64,000 nt of DNA from positions 2,772,288-2,836,287 of the forward strand of contig NC_092676.1 in the NCBI RefSeq assembly GCF_964355755.1, written 5' to 3'. This document shows, piece after piece, positions 25,901 through 38,800 of the stretch. Below the pieces are notes generated by a model. It saw only the letters and a list, made by a program, of their open reading frames with translations. It searched no databases and was not told where the DNA came from. Made by a program: the position numbers and the translations under genes. This stretch comes from Antedon mediterranea (lineage: Eukaryota; Echinodermata; Crinoidea; Comatulida; Antedonidae). Each line of letters begins with the position of its first letter. Positions within the stretch are counted from its first letter, which is position 1.

Positions 25901-28573
25901 GTGCATGGTAGCCTATTTTTCTTACTGATTCTTCTAAAAGATTCAACTAAAGATTCCCTATCACAAAGGGTGACAAAAAAAACCACATAATTTCCAGATA
26001 AATGATATTATTGGAGCTGTAGATATGTGGTTAATGCTCTTTGCTTCCACAAAGTTCGATCCTGACCTAGTTAGTGTCAGTATTTTAGCTTAAATTCACA
26101 CATGTTTTCTCCACTACTCTAAGCCTCAAATAAGACTTTGTTTACAAACATAATATAGTTTATCCGCCCTGTAATTGACAAGTTTTGCTGTTGAATTTGT
26201 TGGAATACAAACAGTCTACATATTCAATGCAGAAAGAGTTAATTTCAATACTTACTTCATTCATTCCGCTGATGACAAAGATTATTCTTTCAAACTCTCT
26301 TCCGTAGAATTCAAGGAATCGCCTTACAATCCCTAAAAAATGTTGGCAATCAAATTTACAATTGAAAACATACAACCACAACATCACTATACACCAACAG
26401 CACAAACATCATTGAAATGACTAAATCTCTGTCTACACTATCAAACTTCATGTGACAAAAAAATTGTGATGTGCCCATTATATGGACATAGTGATGTCAT
26501 ACCACTACCATATTTGGGCACATCAACCAGTTTGATAGTGTAGACAGAGCTTAATACTATGCTTTTGCATACTTAGGGCAATGTGTGTTCCATCTTCTGG
26601 TGGGTAACCTCGTTTCAGTGAGTGGATGGATGTTAATGCTAAACTTGATACATGGTTTTCTCTACAAAACATACAAAGAATCATTTAATCTATTAGAATG
26701 CAAATTAATAATTTGTTATACATATTTGTTCTACTGGCAGTTATTAAATTTAATTTCATGGTGATTGTAGAATTGTAGAGTGCACAGTGTAGGACCCCTT
26801 CATTGAGAAATCCCCATTCTAGGGAAATCCCTATTCTAGGAAAATCCATATTCTAGGGAAATTCCTATTATAGGGAAATTCCTATTCTAGGGAACACCAC
26901 TATTAAGGAGACACCATGCTTTGAAATAAAAAAAAGAGCAATATCTTTTTAACACTAAAGGCAATACATATTTCAACATACTTGCAAACCATTAATACAT
27001 TTCTATAGCAATTATAGAGGGCGCTCTCTGCTGCAGATTTGTATCGAATATTGAATCGTGGTCCAACTGTGTGTATAATATAGCGAGCTGGCAGATGATA
27101 TCCCTTGGTTATTTTAGCATCTCCAGTTCGACAACCTAAAAATTACGGAAACAGACGCTTTAATTAACGAATGATGTATGGCTGCATGAATCGGCCAAAT
27201 CGATATGCCAATATGAAATCATACACTACGATGTCCGAGTGTTTAGCGCATCAACACAATAATGCATTCTTCTAAATCGGCTTCAGACTCTTAAGCCCTG
27301 TCTACACTATGAAACTAGTATAATGTGCCCAAATATGGTAGTGATATGACATCATCATGTCCATTTATTGGCACATCAAATTTTTTTGTCACATAAAGTT
27401 TGATAGACAGAGCTTTAGTTAATTATGCAAGTGCTTTTTTTTTCATACCTCTTAATTGTTCGCATAATTCTTTTTGTAGATCTGGGCCTGCCTTGTCAAA
27501 TATTTCTTGACTAATGGGATTTTTGTCATTTAGTGTCTCATTGGTTGAATTCACTATTGCAATGGAGTTCAACCTGCATATGTTGCCTTCCCTGCAAGAT
27601 AAAACAGCACTCATTGTTAAAAAATATATGGGAAAAACAATGCTATCCGACTCTCTCATTGTTAAGAAATGGTATATGAAAGCCAGTGTTATCTGTCCTT
27701 CAAGTGGGTACTGTTAATGTATACAGTATATGTTTTTCACGCTGCTGCTCTAGCCCGCTACGTCAGAAGAGATAAATCATTCAGATATAAAGCAAGCAGC
27801 AGTTATAGTACTAGACACTGACATTTTTGCAAAAAATGATTCTCGACTATAATTTATAGGTACCACCTGTTGAATCAAAAAAACGTCTGGGAAAAGAGTC
27901 CAACGACAAATCCCAAAGCATTTCTGGTATTTATGAGTCCCATGATATTACTATAATTCGCTGTCAGATAATCATTGAATTATTATCAAAACAGTCCATT
28001 GAAGTTTTTGTTTGTAATAGGATACTTGAAGTATCTAGGCGTGATGAAGTGACCCCCAGACTTGACCTTAGCAATAACAATAAGCGAGCAGCGTTTTTTG
28101 TAAGAAATATTCTTGTTTAATATGTATTTTTAAAATTTGTTTTTATTCTGTACTTGTGTTATATTAGTAGTGTATCAAACAACACATTTACTGTGTTTTA
28201 TGAATATTGGACAATATACAGTTTTAAATTTTATCTAAATTCAATTTCAATAGATTAGTAGGAATGAATTAGTGACATTTTCGAATTCTAAAATGCAAGA
28301 TTATAAACCAAAAAAACTAAATCTGAAATACGCCTATAAAAAAGACACATGGGGGTGTCCCAAAGGAAAGATTCAAACTACAATACTGTAATAACATACT
28401 AATTTAAATTTTGATAATTCATACCAAAGTACAACTTTCTTATTTATATCAGGTCTGCAGGGAAATTTGGACGACCTCTGACATGTTGTCTTGTAAACAG
28501 GAACATCTGTGTCGGACCATTCTAGTAGGTTGGATACATCAACAGTATTGGTAGATGTCCCCAGTGGATCCAT
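22959..28573 (-). CDS. GDAP2: GDAP2, ganglioside-induced differentiation-associated protein 2 (complete)
   Basis: GDAP2 combines an N-terminal macro domain (ADP-ribose-type fold) with a C-terminal CRAL-TRIO lipid-binding domain; its biochemical role is poorly defined. Eleven coding exons: 28425-28573, 27449-27591, 26982-27135, 26573-26661, 26256-26332, 25688-25850, 25270-25426, 24844-24997, 24114-24308, 23418-23561 and 22959-23018. Phases agree throughout; total 1485 nt, 494 aa, against 497 in human. The start MDPLGTS matches the family. The macro domain (about 48-205) includes IAIVNSTNETLNDKNPIS and ARYIIHTVGPRFNIRYKSAA. The LPLYFPR-like MPLYFPR and GEPVIAERKIRI linker is conserved. CRAL-TRIO (about 320-475) includes YQTGVDIFGRPIVVIVGKNF and PDQLDIPPFVLEYD. 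A two-codon upstream frame (ATG TCA TAG) ends just before the start. Introns hold four M1 copies, an M5 copy and a 65/67-bp repeat. Confidence 0.97.
23621..23985. repeat. 65/67-bp tandem repeat in GDAP2 intron 9
   Basis: Units start at 23621, 23686, 23751, 23818, 23885 and 23952 with AAAGTCTGGCTCCCTCATTG; the last is diverged. The first two periods are 65 bp and the next three 67 bp. The later units carry CCCGAAGTATATAGC instead of CCCAAAGTATAGC, a clear TA insertion. Confidence 0.9.
24376..24683 (+). mobile_element. MITE family M5, copy in GDAP2 intron 8
   Basis: The left end TTAAAGATGTATTCTCCCCC and right end GGGGACAATATATATCTTTA are imperfect inverted repeats. The inner part, GGCCATTTTGGAGTTTTAAT and AAAGTTATTCAC, is shared with the copies at 18605 (inverted), 14515 (partial) and 43720 (partial). 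Confidence 0.6.
25067..25212. mobile_element. M1 palindromic MITE, copy 6 (left arm damaged)
   Basis: AAGCTCCCCGCC replaces the usual left end. The core (GATATACCCAAATATGGTAG) and right arm (CATAAAGTCTGATAGTGTAT) are recognisable. It lies in GDAP2 intron 7. Confidence 0.7.
25486..25624. mobile_element. M1 palindromic MITE, copy 7
   Basis: AAAGCTATGTCTACACTATC to GATAGTGTAGACAGAGTTTA; both arms are near full length. It lies in GDAP2 intron 6, only 276 bp from copy 6. Confidence 0.85.
26015..26145 (+). mobile_element. tRNA-derived SINE in GDAP2 intron 5
   Basis: TATGTGGTTAATGCTC (A-box-like) and B box GTTCGATCC (26054-26062). The tail CTCCACTACTCTAAGCC and TCAAATAAGACTTTG matches the SINE at 50.9-51.05 kb on the other strand. 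Confidence 0.55.
26423..26553. mobile_element. M1 palindromic MITE, copy 8
   Basis: AAATCTCTGTCTACACTATC to GATAGTGTAGACAGAGCTTA. It sits about 20 bp from the 3' border of GDAP2 exon 4. Confidence 0.85.
26800..26890. repeat. 20-bp tandem repeat (GGGAAATCCCTATTCTA)
   Basis: About five units of TAGGGAAATTCCTATTC with small changes, in GDAP2 intron 3. Confidence 0.75.
27293..27417. mobile_element. M1 palindromic MITE, copy 9
   Basis: AAGCCCTGTCTACACTATG to GTTTGATAGACAGAGCTTTA, with the right arm lacking the word GTGTA. It lies in GDAP2 intron 2. Confidence 0.8.
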
Positions 28574-29210
28574 TCTATGACATGCCTCTCTTGAATGATT
28601 CTGTCTTATGTTTCGCTACTGCTGAGAAATATAATTTATTAAGGTAGATATACTGTAGTGTGACATACTCAAGGAAGGATGTGGTTTAATGTAAGGAAAT
28701 GACTTTTGAAAAAGGAAATAATTAAAAATAACACCTTTTAAAAATGATTAAAGATCATAACTGTGTGCTATTGCTTTTGTACATTTTATTTTATATACCG
28801 TAATAAAAAAAAAAAAAAAAAAATAACGTAAAATGCAGGGCCCCAATGGAAACCAGTTTTTAACTGTTTGGGCTACCCTGGGTAAATAAATGTAATAATA
28901 ATAATACTTTATAAATTTCTTGATTAATCTTATTTAATTGATATATACATTTGTTTATGTATATATCAAATTACTGGGACAAAACGACTCTTTATCATGT
29001 AGATAGCAAAAATACTGTTCATACCACACACCAAAATTCTTTGACAATACTGAATGCCTAACTAGGCATAGGTGGGTAAGGCCTACACTTACAGACATCA
29101 ACTGAATCGTGCGGCCATGTATCTTGATAACACAACTCAATGTAAGCTGTTGAAATCTTATTATTCTAAATCCACATTTATTGCTTTCGTAAACGCCTTA
29201 CAACCTTACC

Positions 29211-29356
29211 TTTCCTCACTTTTGTCCCCCAAACTTTAGCCTGTCGTTTTTATGTTATTGTTCCAGATCCAGAGTTTCGTTTTCATGTGACTTGGAAGAC
29301 GCCCTCAATAGTTGCAGAGGAAATGGAAGTTTTTGGTTGATTCTGTAATTAAAACG
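29211..29356. promoter_or_regulatory. Shared head-to-head promoter of GDAP2 and VPS18
   Basis: A minus-strand donor GTAAGG at 29204-29209 and a plus-strand donor GTGAGT at 29357 suggest the non-coding first exons of GDAP2 and VPS18. They end less than 150 bp apart and point away from each other. The matching acceptors are near 28621 (minus) and 29797 (plus). An E-box TCATGTGAC at 29283-29291 is close to the M-box/CLEAR type bound by MITF/TFE factors, which control lysosomal genes such as VPS18 in vertebrates. The plus first exon also holds a five-codon upstream frame (29323-29340). No TATA box was seen. Confidence 0.5.
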
Positions 29357-29797
29357 GTGAGTTGTTTACAATATTTGGTAGCCTAAATAGAACAAGCGGA
29401 AGAAAATGCATAAATATTAAACCTACTCATAATATTCAAAAGTTATTTGGACACTTTTGCAAGAGTCCAACTACCGATTTGGTGTAGGCCTAGGCTGTAA
29501 TTCATTTTATAAAGTTAGGCCTTGGCAGCTAGGCAGCAGAGTAGGCCAAGGTGGGAGTAGAAAAGAACTAGCCCAAGAAGCAACCAGTGCATTCAATGCG
29601 CCTGTCCACCTAGCTAGGTCTAGTAGGATATTGCTAGCTTAGAGGGCAAGAAACTATCTAGGCCTACTATGCAGTCTAACTACTACTCTGGGCCGGCCTA
29701 ATCAATCTCACTAATAATAAATATTACAATTACAACTTATGCTGTACAGCCTACAGGTATTGATTCTCAACAAATTGATTTGTAATTTATTTTGCAG

Positions 29798-29820
29798 AGG
29801 AATGCACCAAGAAAGAAACA
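29798..29820 (+). other. VPS18: 5' UTR part of the VPS18 start exon
   Basis: After acceptor TTATTTTGCAG the exon runs 23 nt to the ATG at 29821. Its context AAACAATGG is a good initiation context. Confidence 0.65.
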
Positions 29821-32800
29821 ATGGCATCGTTACTTGAACAATATGAACAAGCAACTGCGAGGGCAGCCTCCTCGGTGCCTGTACGCGCGAACAAGACTAG
29901 TAATGAACCTGTAAGCTCAGAATTAAATAACATTATTTTTACACCATCGATTCGTCGCAACACATTGTCAAAAACAGTTTTACACAAACCCTTAAAACTC
30001 CAGTCCACTGCGTGTTGGGCAAATAAACACACTAATATATTAATTACCTCAAAACTATAATAATATTAGTAAGGGGTTAATCTTTTACTTGATATAAATA
30101 CAATAAAATATGCACCATTAACAAATTTTCTATTATTTTAATATTATTTACTATTTCGTAGATATCATCAGGTTTTGTGACAGCACGACTTGAGCCAGAA
30201 GAAGTGCGAATCTTTAATAAACAGCGAGTCAATTTCAAGTAAGATTTAAAAAAAACTTTCAATTTGCACCCTAGAACTACTTTATGCTATCTCATAAATT
30301 AAAAGAGCTCCATATTTTTCTAGAACTAGCGAGTTTATCCTAAATAATCAACTGCAGCACCTAGCTACACAACATCTCTTGATAACCTCACAAAAAAAAA
30401 AATCACTTTTTTATAGCTATATCTGAATTTTATTTACAGGCCTGAAAAACCAATAACAATGTTAACCGTTAACAACAACATTCTTGTGATGGCCATGACA
30501 AATAACAAGTTGCTACGTATTGACCTAGAGCATCCTGACCAACCGGATGGTAAGTAAAAAGTTATTAATTATATCTGTGGTAAGTGGGTAAACTTATGTG
30601 TATAATTATGAACACATTTCGAGTAATATGGTAACATTTTGTGAATCAAATTCTATTTTTTGTAGACATTGATGTGACCAAGAATAGTGATGATCAGGTG
30701 CATAAGATATTTCTGGATCCAAATGGTCGCCATCTTGTTGTCAGTATGAAAACTTCTCAAGATGTCTTCTACCTGTCAAAGAACTCAAAAAAAGCAAAAC
30801 CCATCCAGAAGATGAAGGTAATGCATAAATAGACAAAGGTTGCAGTATTCAATGAAGTTACGAATTGCTTTATGTAAAAGGTCTGTCTACACTATCAAAC
30901 TAGTTTAACAAAGAAAAGTATGACATGCCCAAATATGGTAGTGATATACTTAAATATGGTAGTAATATGACTCTTAATCATCATGTCCATGTATGACATT
31001 TGATAGTGTAGACAGAGCTTTATGATACAATATCATCAAAGGCTTCACATCTCTCTTTGCAACTGTTATCATCACAGTTGCTTATTTCAATTTTAAACAA
31101 ACCATCACAGAAATCTGGAGATAATTCATTCAGCAGTTTCAGTTTTAACAGGGTCATCCAGAGTGATAATTCTGGTTGATACCTTCTTTGGTGTCGCTGT
31201 GATTCCAAAGATCTTGTCAGGTTCTCCACTTTAGCTACTCCTGTCATGGGTCTTCCGACAAGACTGCTCATCTAGAATCAGGATTCAGTTTCCAGATAAC
31301 TCCTACCTTTTATGATGTCACCATCACCACTGTAGTAGTACTCAAGTACGTTCACTTCTCAGCAATACCATATGAAACATTTGATCATTTATTTCAAAGA
31401 AAACTTGATATACATAAGGATTACTTCACCATGAATAGGTGTTAAAATTGAAACATTGAAAAAATTGTGTAATAAAAGAAAATATAAATGAACAAAATAA
31501 AACTTTAACAAAAAAAATGAACATGAACATAAACTTAGTCTAATTTGCATAATGTAAGGATCCTAATAATATGAATATAAAACAAGGATCCTAATAAGGA
31601 TATGAATATAAAACTAATTTGCATAAAAGTTAAACACTGTATACTGTAAAGTTACTATACTTTCAGGGTTATCTCATTGATTCTGTTGGATGGAATAAAG
31701 CAAATTCAAGTGACAATCAAACAGGAGAGATACTGATGGGAACCAGTAGAGGTTAGTAAGGCAATCTAACAACAGGATTCTTAGCTCCAAAGATCAAAGT
31801 GTTTAGCTGTGGCTGCAACACAATTAGTTCCAAGCCGCTTAACCCTTAACTTTATCTGTTACTTTTCTTCCACCTAAAAAGCCATATGTTGCAGTTAGAA
31901 GTAAGGTAGTCTTGCATACTTTCAAATGACTCATTTTCTTTAATACTTGTTACAGGTTTAATTTTCGAGACTGAACTCCAGTCAGGAGAAGATAGCAGAT
32001 TTTTTTTACAGAGCGTGGAACAATATTGGAAACAGGTTGGTTCCAAGAAATATCAAACATATGAGGATTTGAAATCTTTGTTTAGTTAGTTAGTTTAGAT
32101 GTATTATGTTTGACAAGCTGTGTACCATATATTTGTCAGATCAAGAAGTATTTACTATTTAGAAAATTAAATAATTCTTCCATGGGTTTTAATTTTTTTT
32201 AGGTTTTTGATCTGGGAAAAGATGGTCCTGTATCAGTAACTGGTCTGGAGGTTGAGAGAATTCCATCAACTGTACACAATGAGAGAAGATATTTCATTAT
32301 GGCAACAACACCTGGGTAATTTACATATAGTATAACAACACCTGGATATTACAATTTTGTCTAGTTCACCTATGTAATTTACATAACACCTGGATAAATT
32401 ACATATAAACTAACTGGGCAATTTACATATAATATAAAAACACCTGGATATTACAATATATCTAACACTTATGTAATTTACATAACACCTGGATAAATTA
32501 CATATAATTTAACTAGGTAATTTACATATAAGCTAACAACACCTGGATATTACAATATATCTAACAACACCTATGTAATTTACATAATAATCTAACAACA
32601 CCTGGGTAATTTACATATAATCTAACTTGGTAATTTACATATGATTTACATTATATTTTGTAGACGCATGTATCAATTTATTGGTACTATCCCTAGTTCA
32701 GCCGAATCGCCAGTCTTTCAACACGTCTTCCAAAATTATGAAGATACCTTAGGTAAGTTTGTGATTTTACAGTCATAATAATGATGTTAAATTTAATATA

Positions 32801-35800
32801 GTACAAAATGCAGGATGCCTCTAAGCACTGAACAATCAACAGAAAAAAAAATTTAAAAAAATGTTGGATGAACTTCATGGTTTCAGGCAGAATAGATACA
32901 GAATTTGGTGAAAATCAGAGATAGGATTATACTCAGATTGCATGCAATGGAATTAACTAAAGTCTTGTGGCCATACTTATCTTAAATTAAGGGGTGGGAT
33001 TATATTTGAATATGGGATTGTATTCAGTCATATCTACTCTTGAATTCATAAAAATCACAAGATATCAAAAAAGAATTTTTATTTTTTTCACAGCTCCAAG
33101 TTTTTTAGAATTACCAGGCAGTTTTGGTTACAGTGACTTGGTGTTCTTTCATCCCAAATTCAGATCGCCACCTAAAACATTTGCTTGGATGACTGGTAAT
33201 AGTTTTTCTTCTTTTTAGATCTTTTTTAAAAATCTTATATTAATTTCATATAAAAAATTTATGAAATAAAATTTATCAAGGGATACAATTTCTTAGGAAT
33301 GTTAATTATAATTTGTTTAACTTTAATTCTAGGTCCAGGAGTCTATTATGGATCGTTTGACTATACCTTACAATCTAAAGACAACATTACAAAAAACGCC
33401 AGCTTGTTGCCGTTGGAAGAAAGTGAATCATCAGTGAAGCCATTAGCAGTTATATTGACAGAGTTTCATATTTTACTACTTTTTCCAGATAGGTAATGTT
33501 TCAGAGTTTCTAACTTTGAAAATTAAATATCAGGACACTTTATAAAACCATGACAAAACTATAGAGGGGGATATAGTTAAAAAATAAAATAAATATAAAC
33601 ATAGAGGGCGCTATTTAAAACAATCTTGCGCATCATCCTCATAGATAAAATAAATCCAAACATAGAGGGTGCTAATTAAACAATCTTTAGCATCATCTTT
33701 GATAATTGGTATACTTTACAAGCATTATACCAATATGCATTGTCGCGTATATGCGTATTTGGAGACTATTGTATCATAGGTAAAACAGTGCAATTTCAAA
33801 GAAAGAATAACTACAGTAATTTTGTGATATACATTCACAGGTTACGTGTTATGTGTGCGTTGAATGAGCAGCTTGTGGATGAAGATGTATACCAACCAGT
33901 AAGTAATCGATATTAATCAATAATTGGTATCAATAATCATGACCATCTGGAAGAATCTGAAACAGGCTAGTTGAGGCTAGGAGAAGTTTATTCGTTTTTG
34001 AATTTTAAAATTTGTTTATAAATAACTTTTATCTTGTTTATTTTTATCTAATAATCAAAGGAATAATAACTTGATAGATGAACTGATTGTAAATGATAAT
34101 TGATATTCGTGCAATATTGTTCAACTTCAATCTGTATTTTACTTTTTATATATTTCAATTTCATTATGTAAGAATAAACAATTTTTCAATAGATAATGCC
34201 AGAAAATAATTATTTATAATGATTTTGTCGTCAGAGATTTGGGAAACTATTAGGAGTTTGCAAGGATCGTATCAAGGGAACTATCTGGTCTTACACAAAT
34301 CAATCGGTTTTTAAATACAAAGTTACGAGGGAATCTAGGGACGTTTGGCGGATGTATCTTGACAAAGGAGAGTTTGATCTTGCTAAGGAATACTGCAAAG
34401 ACAATCGAGCTAATTTGGACCAAGTTTTGACCAAACAGGCACAGTTCTTCTTTGAGAATGGAAAGTAAGCAACGTTTTTAATTTGAATTTCTTCTTGGCT
34501 TAATACTGAACAATAAGGTTTATAGCAAATAGCTCGACTTCGTGAGGAACGTCATTGCACAAAGCATGATGGGAAGGGTTTGGAAACGAACGTCACAAGG
34601 CGTACGTACATGACATTTGCTCCCAAACCACACCCACTATGCGTCGCGCACGCTATTTGCGATAATAAATCTTATTTATTTTCCTCATAATTTCAAATAA
34701 TACTGAACAATCTATCTATGATTAATGTTACTAAAACGTTCTTAAATTTTAACTTAAATGAATTAATAAGTAATATAAACATAGATAGAAAAATGGTATT
34801 TTTTATTTCAGTTTTGAAAAGAGTGCAATGTACTTCGCACTAACGGAGCGTTCATTTGAAGAAATAGCTCTCAAGTTTATCGGGTCAAAACAAACCGATG
34901 CTCTGAAATCATTTCTTGAAAAGAAACTTAGTTCATTTAAAAGTCAGGTAAAATGAAAGAAATTAAAATTTATTGTACAGCATGTGTATTTGACTGTGTA
35001 TTGATTCATTCTCCACAAAAATCACCTATGAGTTTTATTTTATTTATTTTTATTTAATCGAAACCAACAGCGATAACCACCCCCACTAACAGGTTTGATA
35101 CAAACAAAGCCAGGACTGTTTAAAGCACCTTGATTGGTCCTAACATTGATCAAGGGCTTCTCTCGTCCAGTGCCCACCTTGACCAGAGGTCTGAGGCAGA
35201 TACTAGATGCAGGGGCTGCCATAAGAGTCAGCAATGCTGATTTCAAATACCTAACGGGACCCCAGATCCGTATACAGCACCCGTTATTCCCAGATGGTCT
35301 CCCATCCAAGCTCTAACTAGGCCCAGCATCGCTTAACTTCGGTGATCTGACGAGAACCGGTGTTTTCAATGTGGTAAAGCCGTATATTAAAAGCTGGTAA
35401 AATATTAAAAGAATGTAAATTGTAAATCATCTGTCTGTTGTTAAATCTATAGGACAAGACACAGATGACAATGTTGATAACGTGGCTAATTGAACTTTAT
35501 CTAAATCAACTTGGTGAACTAAAGGATACAAACGAGGACCGATACAATGAGGTCCATGAATACTTTCAGAAATTCCTTGCTCAAAGTAGAGTCATGGTAA
35601 GTATAAACAAAATCTATAAATAACTTCCCCTATACCTAATTACCTAAAAGAAGTGCAATACAAAAAAATCCCAACAATATTTTTCTAAAATTGTTTAATA
35701 TTATTACTTAAAATAATTCAATTTAATTTTAGGACTGTTTATCAAACAACAAGACTACTGTGTATGATCTAATAGCAAGTCATGGAGATATTGAAGATAT

Positions 35801-38800
35801 GGTGTTCTTTGCCATGCTGATGCAGGGTAGGGCTTGACAAACTATTCCATAAGCATTCCATAGAGTAAAGCTTTATTATAAAAGATTTTTGCTATACAGT
35901 ACAACTGTCGTACACTCTTGTCAACTTAAATATATTGTAAAAGAATTGTTACCCTAATGTATGTCTAGCAAGGACCCCAGTTAAATTAATTGAAAAAAAT
36001 GTTAGTAAAGTATGGTTTTACATACAGTAGTTGCACCATTTCTGTTGTTATACAACAATAATATGTTGATAAAGATATATTACTAATTCTGTAACTGGTA
36101 GATTACGATAGAGTGGTATCGCACACCATTTCTGTACTTTATTTATTTATTTATTTATTTATTCAATTTCTGCCATAAACATAAGAAGACAAAACAATTA
36201 TAAAAGGAGGCACGGAAAGACCAAACAGGTACTAAACACCTATGCTAGTTGGTCAACCCAGAACAGAGAAAAATAAATAAATTACGTTCTACAATAAAAG
36301 CATCGACAAGAAAGCGACCAACTACACACATTTTCAATATCAAAATTATTTAAAAAATAAATATTGAGATAATTAAGTAATTTGGTTTTAAAAGAACTAA
36401 CAGAAATATTTACTTATACAATAATAATCATTGATTTTAATTAATGTTAATAATGTTACTATTTCTGCAACTGATAGATTATGATAGTGGTATCGCACAC
36501 CATTTCTGTACTTATACAATAATAATCATTGATTTTAATTAAAGTATGTTACTATTTCTGCAACTGATAGATTATGATAGAGTGGTATCGCACACCATTT
36601 CTGTACTTATAAATACAATAATAATCATTGATTTTAATTAAAGTATGTTACTATTTCTGCAACTGATAGATTATGATAGAGTGGTATCGCACCACATACA
36701 ACATAATGATTACAAATCTGCCCTTGATGTGCTCAACAAACCTCAAGATGACCAACTCTTTTACAAGTTCTCTCCAGTACTCATGCAGCACATTCCAAAA
36801 GCATTGGTAGATGCATGGATTCTGATGAAGAAAAAACTTGACCCTAAGAAACTGATACCATCACTTGTACAGTATGACCACAGTGTACAAACTAACCAGG
36901 TAAAATACAATATCATCATCTTAAATGCTACTCGTCGTTAGACATTGCGTGTCTCTCTTGTGTTCACCACTCTGAAAGTTTTTGAGCAAGCAGGTGTATA
37001 TAGTAGGTCCGCATGTGAAAAGTTCTGTTTCCTTTTTGATGTTGGCTTTCAGTCTTCCTTTTGGTCTTTTGCTGCGATCTTACAAACATTGTATTAGGTG
37101 ACCATTATTATTCTTTTTTTCTTGTCCACCATCCAACAATTTATAAATTACAGTTGAACTATTTGTGTATACTTTGATTGGCATTAAAAGTTGGCATACA
37201 AAGCCAAATCTTTCACTCGGCTTGCCTCATCAAGATCAACATCTCTCTCACTCGTCACCAACTTCTCTCCAGTGTTCAGGTGTGAACTGTGTTTGGAAAA
37301 ATGCATTTATTGTTTGTTTTACAGACAAATGAAGCAATACGTTACTTGGAGTTCTGTATTGTTGAACTGGTCAACCAAGAGCCTGCAATTCATAATTATC
37401 TGTTATCACTGTACGCTAAATATCAACCAAACCAACTCATGAACTATCTCAGCAGACAAGGAGATGTAAGTTTGTTTTGTTTGTTTGTTAAGGTTGTTTT
37501 TCTTTGCAGTTGAAAACGACGTTATTTTTTCACTCATTCGTTTCTCTATTTCTTTTCGTTTCTTCTTTCTAGATTGCAGAGAACGTTCCATATGATCTGA
37601 AGTACGCTCTACGTTTATGTGCCGAGCATAACCACAAGAGGGCGTGTGTACATATATACACAACGATGGGACTGTATGAGGAGGCTGTGGAACTAGCACT
37701 AGAGGTTAGTTCACAGAAATGGGAAGGAAGAGTCAAATAGAGAGTTTCCGCCTTTAGCCATTTCACTTGTTGCCACTTCTTACTTTCGGGCATTCCCTAC
37801 ATTTGGACATTTCCTACACATTTGGGCATTCCCTACATTTGGACATTTCCTACACTTTTGGGAATTCCCTACATTTGGACATTTCCTACACTTTTGGGCA
37901 TTCCCTACATTTTGCCATTTCCTACACTTTTGGTCATTCCCTACATTTGGTCATTTCCTACACTTTTGGGAATTCCCTACATTTGGACATTTCCTACACT
38001 TTTGGGCATTCCCTACATTTGGCCATTTCCTACACTTTTGGGCATTCCCTACATTTGGACATTTCCTACACTTTTGGGAATTCCCTACATTTGGACATTT
38101 CCTACACTTTTGGGCATTCCCTACATTTGGCCATTTCCTACACTTTTGGTCATTCCCTACATTTGGTCATTTCCTACACTTTTGGGAATTCCCTACATTT
38201 GGACATTTCCTACACTTTTGGGCATTCCCTACATTTGGCCATTTCCTACACTTTTGGGCATTCCCTACATTTGGTCATTTCCTACACTTTTGGGAATTCC
38301 CTACATTTGGACATTTCCTACACTTTTTGGCATTCCCTACATTTGGCCATTTCCTACACTTTTGGTCATTCCCTACATTTGGCCATTTCCTACACTTTTG
38401 GGCATTCCCTACATTTGGCCATTTCCTACACTTTTGGGCATTCCCTACATTTGGCCATTCCCTACATTTGGCCATTTCCTACACTTTTGGGCATTCCCTA
38501 CATTTGGCCATTTCCTACACTTTTGGGCATTCCCTACATTTGGCCATTTCCTACACTTTTGGGCATTCCCTACATTTGGCCATTTCCTAGTTTTTGGCAT
38601 TTCCTACATTTGGACATTTCCTACACTTTTGGGCATTCCCTACATTTGGCCATTTCCTACACTTTTGGGCATTCCCTACATTTGGCCATTTCCTACACTT
38701 TTGGGCATTCCCTACATTTGGCCATTTCCTACACTTGGCCATTTCCTACACTTTTGGGCATTCCCTACATTTGGCCATTTCCTACACTTTTGGGCATTCC

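Noticed and set aside
35267-35387. Functional 5S rRNA gene
   Set aside because: It has many substitutions and carries a SINE body and A-rich tail; it is a SINE head, not a working gene.
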